A DNA stretch of 5,197 nucleotides from Victivallales bacterium (GTDB lineage: Bacteria; Verrucomicrobiota; Lentisphaeria; Oligosphaerales; Oligosphaeraceae). Shown in pieces: positions 1-5,197 of this stretch. The notes beneath the pieces are model-generated. The model was not told the DNA's origin and made no database searches. It was given only the letters and a program-made list of their open reading frames with translations. The stretch's first letter is position 1. Every line of letters begins with the position of its first letter. The translations under genes were made by a program, and so were the position numbers. The stretch is from contig JAFRLP010000514.1 in NCBI GenBank assembly GCA_017431185.1, positions 1 to 5,197 of the forward strand, written 5' to 3'.

Positions 1-860
1 GCCACTGTCAGTTCCTTGACTGTGATGCTGGAAATCGCCAGCGTCCCCTGACCGCCCAGAAGCAGATGGGGGCGGACAAGTTTCTCGTCCTCCTTCGCCG
101 TGAAGAGATATTCGATGGTCTCGTTCTGCCCCGCTGGCTGCTTGGCGCTGACCGTGGGGAACGGGGTGCGTTTCCCTCCAGGCATCTGCACCATCAGGGC
201 GAAGGAGAGAGCGTCGGTGTCGCGCTTGGCTGTGGCGGTAACCAGGTAATGGTGGCCAGGCTCAATCGGCAGGTCCGGGCTGCCCACGAAGACGACGTTT
301 CCTGTGCCGGAGGTCTTTGTCACCGTCTGAACACCGTCTTTTCCGCTTTGCAGTGTGCCCTGTCCGTCGTTGGCAAAGGCAAGCCGCCATCTGCGGTCGC
401 GATGGGTGAGCAGGTTGTCGGGCTGGACGCATTCCTCCAGCAGGACCCCCGTCAAAGTCGTCTCGCCTGGCTGGTTCAGCACGAAGTGAAAATGCGCTGC
501 GTTCTCGCCTGGCTTGGCGGTGAAGACCAACTCCGCCTCTCCTTGGGCACCTTTGGCGGAAGGGTAGGGCGTGCGTCCGGCGCCATCGACACGCACCATG
601 ATGGAGCCATCCTGTCCGTGATAGCGCAACGCCGCACGGTAGGTCTTGCCTGGCGTGACGGGGACTCCTGGCACATCGCCGTGGTAGAGCAAGGCATCGT
701 CCTCGGTGGCCTTGGTCAGGCGGATGCCACTCCCATCCGGCAGTGCCGTGCCCTGGGCGCCGTCTGTCAGGGTCAGCAGCCAGCCAGGGGGAATGGCTAC
801 GAAATCGGCCTGCGCAACGCCGACCAGAACCAGCAGAGTGAGAATGAGCAGACGTTTCAT
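1..860 (-). CDS. Secreted protein with two tandem CBM-like beta domains (3' end off window)
   Basis: The gene starts at ATG 860-858 and runs off the left edge with no stop (286 complete codons). Residues 1-18 (MKRLLILTLLVLVGVAQA) form a clear signal peptide with an AQA cleavage site before DFVA, so the product is exported. After it come two related segments, about residues 27-157 and 158-286. Both open with W followed by a DG-x-GT stretch. Both contain a P-G-(K/H)-x-Y strand, an RTP(Y/F)P stretch, an (L/Y)-(V/L)-FTAK strand, and an ending like GVLLEE or ITVKE. The period is about 131 residues. This arrangement resembles jelly-roll carbohydrate-binding modules (CBM4/9-like), but I assign that by pattern only. 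No catalytic domain is visible; one may follow beyond the window. The ATG lies 5 bases after the upstream gene's stop and has only a weak Shine-Dalgarno (AAAGAA), so translational coupling is likely. Reading frame and signal peptide are seen directly; carbohydrate binding is inferred. Confidence 0.88.
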   Translation of the reverse strand, partial: MKRLLILTLLVLVGVAQADFVAIPPGWLLTLTDGAQGTALPDGSGIRLTKATEDDALLYHGDVPGVPVTPGKTYRAALRYHGQDGSIMVRVDGAGRTPYPSAKGAQGEAELVFTAKPGENAAHFHFVLNQPGETTLTGVLLEECVQPDNLLTHRDRRWRLAFANDGQGTLQSGKDGVQTVTKTSGTGNVVFVGSPDLPIEPGHHYLVTATAKRDTDALSFALMVQMPGGKRTPFPTVSAKQPAGQNETIEYLFTAKEDEKLVRPHLLLGGQGTLAISSITVKELTV

Positions 861-865
861 GATGG

Positions 866-1640
866 TCAATTTCTTTGGACGTGGACGCGGTGGGCTGTGT
901 TGGAATTGGCGTCGTTCCAATCGGTGGCGTGCTTTTCGGAGGTGACATGCCCGTCACACCAGAGGATATTGCATTGGCCTGCGTGCCGGTTGGTCAGTTT
1001 TGCGTTGAAGATGTCAAAGACGAAATAGGGGACCTTGGTCCCTTTGGCGACCATGTAGGTTTCGCCCAGCAGCATCTTGCTGGAGGGGGATTTGACCAGT
1101 TCCGTGTTGCCAGGTATGACCTTTGCCACGCTGGAGGACAGATTTCCGCCATTGCCCAGCCAGTCATCGCAGGCTCCGAAGGCGTTGATGCCGTAGTGAA
1201 CGTAGTTGAATACCCATGCGGCGGACGAATCCCATGTGGTCATCCGCGAGGGCCACGCTTTGCTTTGATCGTAACCTGCGCCAACCTGACGAATGATGGA
1301 CGGATTCAGGGAAGGGCAGAGGAACATCTTGGAGTCGCCGACCATTCCCGTGTTGGCCAGCAGGTACCCCCACCCTTGGGAGGAAAGGGAACTTGCGCTG
1401 GGAGGATAATACACGTATTCGTCCAGATAGAGCGCCATGCTCAATCCATGCTGGCGCTCTATGCTGGTGCAGGCGATGGTGCGCGCTTTCTCCCGCGCCT
1501 TCGACAGTGCGGGCAGAAGCATCGACGCGAGTATGGCGATGATGGCTATGACGACCAATAGTTCAACAAGCGTAAATCGTTGACTGTCAATTACTTGCCC
1601 CCCCCCCCTGTGAATTTGGCCTGCGAAATCCGTGTGTCAT
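866..1640 (-). CDS. H-X9-DG prepilin-like (type II secretion pseudopilin) protein, frame interrupted by a poly-G tract
   Basis: The protein has a type IV prepilin N-terminus, [16 protein letters not shown], with the conserved Glu at +5, followed by [16 protein letters not shown]. Near its C-terminus is [15 protein letters not shown], the H-X9-DG motif of prepilin-type processing-associated proteins. Assuming a restored frame it is 257 residues, usual for the family, with the mature helix starting at F22 and H-X9-DG at about 219-230. These proteins are inner-membrane, pilin-like and probably assembled or exported through type II secretion or type IV pilus machinery; their exact role is not established. 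The start was chosen at ATG 1640-1638 because AGGAG lies 6 bases upstream. In the given sequence that ATG is one base out of frame: with the 11-G run it yields only 17 residues ending at TGA 1589-1587. The frame carrying the pilin motif has no ATG, GTG or TTG between its upstream stop (1639-1637) and the helix. The residue before F22 is Arg rather than Gly. The TGA stop is at 868-866, and the secreted-protein gene follows immediately. Confidence 0.88.
1598..1608 (-). repeat. 11-base poly-G tract inside the start of the prepilin-like gene
   Basis: Eleven consecutive C on the + strand read as eleven G in the coding direction, between codon 11 and the prepilin motif. A run of 10 (or 7 or 13) joins the ATG at 1640-1638 to the FTLVE frame; 11 does not. 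Homopolymers of this length are classic slipped-strand mispairing sites, and also classic sequencing-error sites. The window cannot tell these apart. Confidence 0.95.
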
Positions 1641-1646
1641 TGTGAA

Positions 1647-1651
1647 CTCCT
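1647..1651 (-). promoter_or_regulatory. Shine-Dalgarno AGGAG for the prepilin-like gene
   Basis: On the minus strand AGGAG is followed by TTCACA and then ATG (1640-1638), a 6-base spacer. It is the strongest ribosome site on this strand in the region. It decides the start even though the ATG is out of frame with the pilin motif in this copy. Confidence 0.75.
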
Positions 1652-1686
1652 GGGTTGTTGGCTTGGGAATCTTTGGAATACAAGTT

Positions 1687-1715
1687 AATATAGGTGTCTT
1701 CAATCAAAAAAGCAA
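1687..1715 (-). promoter_or_regulatory. Candidate sigma70 promoter of the leftward operon
   Basis: On the minus strand TTGCTT (1715-1710) and TATATT (1692-1687) are separated by exactly 17 bases. The -10 matches consensus at 5 of 6 positions, the -35 only at 3 of 6. Transcription would start near 1680, giving an untranslated leader of about 40 bases before the ATG at 1640. Position and A+T content fit; the weak -35 suggests an activator or modest strength. Confidence 0.45.
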
Positions 1716-1735
1716 ATAGTGAAGGAAAAAAAGAC

Positions 1736-1780
1736 CCAAAGGACAAAAAGGACAAAATGAATTAACGAGATGTCCTTTGG
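1736..1780. repeat. 10-bp perfect inverted repeat with overlapping direct repeats (operator or weak terminator)
   Basis: CCAAAGGACA (1736-1745) and TGTCCTTTGG (1771-1780) are perfect complements separated by 25 bases. AAAGGACAAAA also occurs twice in direct orientation (1738-1748 and 1747-1757, 9-bp period), and another TGTCC lies at 1796-1800. The cluster sits upstream of both divergent promoters, where a shared regulator could bind. Read on the minus strand, the stem is followed after three bases by seven T (1732-1726), so a weak intrinsic terminator insulating the leftward promoter is an alternative. The long loop argues against that. Confidence 0.6.
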
Positions 1781-1858
1781 CTCGTCGCTTCCGATTGTCC
1801 AGCATGCCTCTTCGAGTCCTTTGCGGGGCTTTGAATGGCAAAAAAGAGTTTGTCGTGT

Positions 1859-1887
1859 TTGACATCTTAAAAGTATTCATCTATATT
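1859..1887 (+). promoter_or_regulatory. Strong sigma70-type promoter of the rightward gene
   Basis: TTGACA (1859-1864) is a perfect -35 hexamer, followed by a 17-base spacer and TATATT (1882-1887), a 5 of 6 match to the -10. The surrounding 60 bases are A+T-rich. Transcription would begin near 1894, leaving a leader of about 145 bases before the ATG at 2039. Confidence 0.7.
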
Positions 1888-1901
1888 ATAAAGTATCTCA
1901 T
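1870..1901 (+). promoter_or_regulatory. Direct repeat AAAGTAT overlapping the promoter (possible operator)
   Basis: AAAGTATTCAT (1870-1880) and AAAGTATCTCAT (1890-1901) begin exactly 20 bp apart, about two helical turns. One lies in the promoter spacer and the other covers the expected transcription start. A dimeric repressor could bind both on one DNA face. The repeats are seen; the operator role is inferred, and chance is possible in A+T-rich DNA. Confidence 0.35.
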
Positions 1902-1970
1902 AAGAGGATTGGTGACAATGGTCGGAACGGCCAATGCCAAGGTCGCCCCTCGGATTGGGGACTCGGCAAA

Positions 1971-1996
1971 TGACGGCGGCGTCCTCGCCGCCGTCA
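1971..1996 (+). repeat. Perfect G+C-rich hairpin (11-bp stem, 4-base loop)
   Basis: TGACGGCGGCG (1971-1981) pairs completely with CGCCGCCGTCA (1986-1996) around the loop TCCT. It lies in the leader of the large rightward gene. No T run follows, so it is not a standard intrinsic terminator. It could be an RNA control element or half of a REP-like extragenic palindrome together with the next hairpin. Confidence 0.8.
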
Positions 1997-2007
1997 ACAC
2001 AACACAG

Positions 2008-2024
2008 GAAGCACGGCGTGCTTC
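2008..2024 (+). repeat. Second perfect hairpin (7-bp stem, 3-base loop) just before the ribosome site
   Basis: GAAGCAC (2008-2014) pairs with GTGCTTC (2018-2024) around GGC. It begins 12 bases after the first hairpin and ends 2 bases before the Shine-Dalgarno. That position could affect ribosome access or messenger stability. A perfect stem this short can occur by chance, but not readily next to the longer one. Confidence 0.7.
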
Positions 2025-2026
2025 AC

Positions 2027-2032
2027 AGGAGG
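2027..2032 (+). promoter_or_regulatory. Shine-Dalgarno AGGAGG for the large secreted gene
   Basis: A full AGGAGG lies 6 bases before ATG 2039-2041. It fixes that ATG as the start, and the signal peptide begins there. Confidence 0.85.
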
Positions 2033-2038
2033 TACAAG

Positions 2039-5000
2039 ATGCACTGCTTTTCAACACGGCTGATTCCGTTGTTTTTGTCTGCACTGGTTCTTTGGGGGAG
2101 AGGCAATCTCCTTGCAAATGAATTGCCTGACCTGGCAAAGGCGAAGTGGGTCTTTTACGACTCGTCCACCGTGAAGGATGCCACGGCTCAAAGGCAAGGA
2201 GACATCTGGCAACAGACACATCCTGGTCTGGAGGGAGATACCATCTGGCACACGACCGACTTGTCTCTTCCGCAGGGAGATTTCGTATTCCGCGCCATTG
2301 TCCGCACCGATGGCACGGGAGCCAACGGAGGCGTCACGCTTTCGGCGCAATTGGTCTCCGCCAAGCGATTGATTGCCTCCAGCGTCATTCAGACCAATGG
2401 CAAATGGGAGGCTCACGAACTGGCCTTCAAGTTGACTGAACCAGAGAATGTGGTCCGGTTTTGGGTTGTGCAGAAGGTTTTTCGCGGAACGTCGGAGTTT
2501 CGGCGTCCTGTGCTTGCCTGGCAGGCTCGGCGCACGCCCTATGCCGTGCTCTCCCGCGAGTTTCCCGAGGGCGGTGAGGCTCGGTTGGACTGCGAGCCGA
2601 ACCGCACCTACCAGGTGCGTCTGAAAAATGCGGACAGCGTGAATATCACCTTCCTTGACCAGGATTGGCAGGCACTGTGTACGCTTGTCTGCCAGGATGG
2701 CTCCCAGTTCACGGCGCCTCCATTGACCATGCTCACCAGACTGAATGTGAATGCGACGGATTCATTCGTTGAAGTGACCGAATCTCCCGAGGCCGCCCGA
2801 TCTTTCGACTGGAACTACTGGAATAGTTGGAACATGGTCGGTCCGCTCTCCGGCGGAAGTGCCTGGCGGGATTTTGAACTGAAGCAACTTCCTGAATACG
2901 CCGTCGGTCGCTTTCCCGTCAAGGCTGAGGTGCTGGTGAATGGGGTGCTGGCTGGGGAGGGCTGCACAGGCTACACGGACAAATACTATCTCAACCTGAA
3001 GCAATTTCTGCAGACTGGACAGAACCGCCTGGAACTGCGTTTTCCCGCCAGGGAAAAGAGCACGCGCGAAATATTGGCGGCGGATGTCGAGTTCCGTTTT
3101 TCCGACGCCTCCCGCCAGGTGCTTCTGGCCAGTTCCGGGACATGGCAGACCCGGGAGCCTGACGGCACGGTTCACCCGATTGTGGACTTTCGGCCCAGTT
3201 GGCATCTGCCTGAACTGTTCGACAAGAATTGGATTGTGCCTTCCGCCATCCCGTTCAGCCTGCTTCCGCCCTGTCCCGTGAAGGCGGAATTGGCCTTGGA
3301 CAACTCAAACGCCAAAGTCGGTGAACAGGTCTGCGGAACGCTATCCCTTCATTTCACGGCCATGCCATTCTTTCAGACCAGCCGCCTTGGCCTGAGGATT
3401 CTGGATGGCAAGGGGAAGCAGGCGTGGCTCCAGTGGATTTTTGCCAAGGACGACCTCACGAGGCTGAAGGCAGGGGATTCCCTGACGCTCCCCTTTGCGC
3501 TCTGCACGGATTTCCTCACTCCTGGCCGTTACTCAATCCATCTGGATGAACGGCTTGCGTCTGCCTCCGTCGGTTCCCTGGAGATTACGGCAGGGCAACC
3601 GCCTGCTCCTCGGCCTCCAGCCCGATTTGTCCGCCAGGGCTGCATGGACTGCATTGTCTGTGGGGAGTTCAGCGCCCCTGCGGCCATCTACTACACTTTG
3701 CCAAACTATGGTTCGACAATCGGACGCAATATGGAGGATGACTGCCGAATGTTCGCTGACGCTGGATTCAAGGTGTTCAGCCTTCCTTGCCACTTCGGAT
3801 TCGACTTGGTGAAGAACGGCTCGCAAGGCGCGAAAAGCATCTGGCTGGACAATGGCAAGTATGACTTCTCGTCCATTGACATCCAGGCGGAGAGACTGCT
3901 TGCATCCGTGCCTGACGCGCGAATGATTCTGCGAATCGACTGCAGCATACCCTCCTGGTGGCAGGAGAAACATCCAGAGGAGTCCGTGGTCTGGGATGAG
4001 GGGACTCGCAACCCTGGTTTCCCCTCTCTGGCAAGTGAGCGCCTGCGTCACGATTTGAGCCAGGCCCTGCGTGACACGGCAACCTATGTGGCCTCCCGTG
4101 CCTGGGGAGGAAGAATCCTTGGCTTTTATGCCCTGTTCGGCTATGACGGGCAGTGGTTCCAGCCCATGGATTATGGCCGTCAATCCCGCTTTGCCGACTA
4201 CAGCGCTGCCATGCAGCGAGAGTTTCGGGCCTGGCTGGAGAGAGCGTATCATCGGGATACCGATGCGTTGCGGCGCGCCTGGGGAAGGCCTGATGCCGGT
4301 TTTTCCACCGTGCAAATCCCCTCCCGTGAGGCCCGTCTGGGAAGCAGGTACTATCTTGACCCTGTGAAGGAGCGGCCAGCCATAGACTTCGCCCTTTGCA
4401 CGGCACGGCAAACAGAGGAGGTCATTGCGCTCATCGCCACCTCCGTGAAGGAGGTGTTGGGTGACTTGCCGTTCGGCACGTACTATATCCCTGGTGACAC
4501 GACCTACCGCAACGCCCAGGCGCAGCGTCCCTGCATCGACGGCATCTATGATGAGAGGAACTATAATTATGCGGCGTCTCCCCTGGGATACGACTGCAAT
4601 GGCGTTGACCAAAAAGGCATGGCGCCGCACTTGGCCGTGAACCAAACCCAGCGGCTGCACAATGTGTTCTACATCGGGGAGGACGACTCGCGCACCTACC
4701 TTTCCATGATTAAAAACCCGCGCTGGGGCAATCCCGACGCCTTCGGCACGCTGGCTGGACGTCGCCGCAACACCTCCAAGCGTCTGACGACTGGCATGGG
4801 GTTCTGGTACTTTGACATTTGGGGGCACTGGTACTCCTCGCCTGCCCTTCAGGAGCATTTCCGGCGGGAAATCCGCCTGATGCAGGAGATGCGGAACTGG
4901 AGTCCGCTGCCGGAACTGGATGCCCAGGCTGTGCAAGTCCTCAAGCCAGGAGTCAACCTGCACAAGCGAATGAACACGGCGGAGGATTTGGCTCAAGTGC

Positions 5001-5197
5001 ATTTCCCCGCCAAGACCGCGTTGCCACCGGTCTTCATCGAGGACACGGTGAATCTCCGCGACCTCGGCATGCCCGGACTGCCACGCTATCGCCTCTACAT
5101 CTTCGACGACCTGTTCGCCCTGGACGAGGGCGACCGCGCCCGCATCGACGGCCTCAAGAGGGACGGCGCGACGCTGCTCTTCACCCACGCCACAGGC
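2039..5197 (+). CDS. Large secreted GH42-like glycoside hydrolase, multidomain (3' end off window)
   Basis: The frame runs unbroken from ATG 2039 (AGGAGG 6 bases upstream) to the window end, 1053 codons. Residues 1-26 form a signal peptide, hydrophobic over about 8-18, with likely cleavage after LLA. About 35-165 looks like a beta-sandwich, and about 255-375 resembles a galactose-binding-like fold (VNGVLAGEG near 300-308, then a GxNxLxL turn). About 415-518 may be an Ig-like domain, ending in a Pro-rich linker (520-528). From about 545 to 960 the pattern fits a clan GH-A TIM barrel of GH42 type: YYTLPNYGS (551-559), SIPSWWQEKHPEE (from 636), GFYALFGYDGQWF (695-707), GEDDSRT (880-886), GFWYFDIWGHWY (921-932). 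The tail, YRLYIFDDLFALDEGDR then RDGATLLF, resembles the GH42 middle (trimerisation) domain. Glu881 is a candidate nucleophile; Gln705 sits where an acid/base Glu might be expected. Export and glycosidase fold are well supported; substrate and activity are not. It could also be a related uncharacterised GH-A family. Confidence 0.85.
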   Translation, partial: MHCFSTRLIPLFLSALVLWGRGNLLANELPDLAKAKWVFYDSSTVKDATAQRQGDIWQQTHPGLEGDTIWHTTDLSLPQGDFVFRAIVRTDGTGANGGVTLSAQLVSAKRLIASSVIQTNGKWEAHELAFKLTEPENVVRFWVVQKVFRGTSEFRRPVLAWQARRTPYAVLSREFPEGGEARLDCEPNRTYQVRLKNADSVNITFLDQDWQALCTLVCQDGSQFTAPPLTMLTRLNVNATDSFVEVTESPEAARSFDWNYWNSWNMVGPLSGGSAWRDFELKQLPEYAVGRFPVKAEVLVNGVLAGEGCTGYTDKYYLNLKQFLQTGQNRLELRFPAREKSTREILAADVEFRFSDASRQVLLASSGTWQTREPDGTVHPIVDFRPSWHLPELFDKNWIVPSAIPFSLLPPCPVKAELALDNSNAKVGEQVCGTLSLHFTAMPFFQTSRLGLRILDGKGKQAWLQWIFAKDDLTRLKAGDSLTLPFALCTDFLTPGRYSIHLDERLASASVGSLEITAGQPPAPRPPARFVRQGCMDCIVCGEFSAPAAIYYTLPNYGSTIGRNMEDDCRMFADAGFKVFSLPCHFGFDLVKNGSQGAKSIWLDNGKYDFSSIDIQAERLLASVPDARMILRIDCSIPSWWQEKHPEESVVWDEGTRNPGFPSLASERLRHDLSQALRDTATYVASRAWGGRILGFYALFGYDGQWFQPMDYGRQSRFADYSAAMQREFRAWLERAYHRDTDALRRAWGRPDAGFSTVQIPSREARLGSRYYLDPVKERPAIDFALCTARQTEEVIALIATSVKEVLGDLPFGTYYIPGDTTYRNAQAQRPCIDGIYDERNYNYAASPLGYDCNGVDQKGMAPHLAVNQTQRLHNVFYIGEDDSRTYLSMIKNPRWGNPDAFGTLAGRRRNTSKRLTTGMGFWYFDIWGHWYSSPALQEHFRREIRLMQEMRNWSPLPELDAQAVQVLKPGVNLHKRMNTAEDLAQVHFPAKTALPPVFIEDTVNLRDLGMPGLPRYRLYIFDDLFALDEGDRARIDGLKRDGATLLFTHATG

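Larger units (their letters stand above)
1641..2038. other. 398-base divergent intergenic region
   Basis: This gap separates two divergently transcribed genes and holds no convincing protein gene. From left to right it contains the leftward ribosome site and promoter, A-rich runs, a GGACA/TGTCC repeat cluster (1736-1800), an unremarkable stretch at about 1801-1858, the rightward promoter (1859-1887) with flanking direct repeats, a possible leader ORF, two perfect hairpins and the rightward ribosome site. The left part is A+T-rich; the last 120 bases turn G+C-rich. Confidence 0.85.
1918..2121 (+). other. Possible leader ORF (67 residues) overlapping the start of the large gene
   Basis: An ATG at 1918 lies about 24 bases after the predicted transcription start and 10 bases after AAGAGG. 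The frame stays open through both hairpins and ends at TGA 2119-2121, 83 bases inside the large secreted gene in a different frame. The predicted peptide has no signal peptide, membrane segment or recognisable motif. Translation would unfold the hairpins, which could matter for expression. It may equally be a chance open frame. Confidence 0.2.

Noticed and set aside
262..957. 231-residue minus-strand frame overlapping the secreted-protein start
   Set aside because: It is an Arg/His/Pro-rich alternative frame of the real gene, which reads cleanly from ATG 860 with a signal peptide and duplicated domain.
66..1028. 320-residue and 228-residue (875-1561) open frames on the plus strand
   Set aside because: They are antisense to the secreted-protein and prepilin-like genes, which carry a signal peptide and family motifs; the plus-strand frames have neither.
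866..1558. TTG at 1558 as the start of the prepilin-like protein
   Set aside because: It falls inside the FTLVELLVV segment, would remove the cleavage site and the +5 Glu, and has no ribosome site.
1971..2024. Hairpins as intrinsic terminators
   Set aside because: Neither stem is followed by a T run, and both lie directly before an active-looking ribosome site.
1777..2121. 114-residue plus-strand frame crossing the rightward promoter
   Set aside because: Its first 47 codons lie upstream of or within the TTGACA/TATATT promoter, with no ribosome site and no motif; only the portion from ATG 1918 is kept, as a low-confidence leader ORF.
3533..5188. 551-residue open frame on the minus strand
   Set aside because: It is wholly antisense to the glycosidase-like gene, has no recognisable motif, and its openness follows from G+C-rich third positions in the real frame.

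Overview
The window looks like accessory, carbohydrate-related DNA from an anaerobic-type PVC bacterium, most likely Lentisphaerota (Victivallis-like) or a close relative such as Kiritimatiellota or Verrucomicrobiota. This assignment is inferred. It rests on a prepilin-like protein with an [17 protein letters not shown]-terminus and a C-terminal H-X9-DG motif, a family heavily expanded in those phyla. It also rests on the neighbouring very large secreted glycosidase-like protein. No rRNA, tRNA, CRISPR array or transposase gene is visible.

Layout. Positions 1-1640 hold a two-gene leftward operon. The first gene (866-1640) is the H-X9-DG prepilin-like protein. Five bases after its stop begins a secreted protein (860 to beyond base 1) with a signal peptide and two tandem copies of a roughly 130-residue beta-rich domain. 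Positions 1641-2038 are a 398-base divergent intergenic region. It carries a promoter for each direction, a GGACA/TGTCC repeat cluster and two perfect hairpins. Positions 2039-5197 are a single rightward gene still open at the window end (1053 codons seen). It encodes a secreted multidomain protein: signal peptide, beta-sandwich domains, a GH42-like TIM barrel and the start of a GH42-type middle domain.

The most striking feature is an 11-base G run (C run on the + strand, 1598-1608) just after the start of the prepilin-like gene. The best start codon (ATG at 1640-1638, preceded by AGGAG) is one base out of frame with the rest of the protein. It would be in frame with 10 Gs. The tract is therefore either a phase-variation switch, a site of transcriptional slippage, or a homopolymer assembly error. 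With 11 Gs the downstream secreted gene may also be affected by polarity.

The rightward gene has a near-consensus sigma70 promoter (TTGACA-N17-TATATT) and a leader of roughly 145 bases. That leader contains two adjacent perfect palindromes and a possible short leader ORF. Working together, the genes suggest a surface or secreted polysaccharide-processing locus: a large exported glycosidase-like protein beside a pseudopilin-like protein and an exported protein with likely carbohydrate-binding modules. The substrate cannot be read from the sequence.
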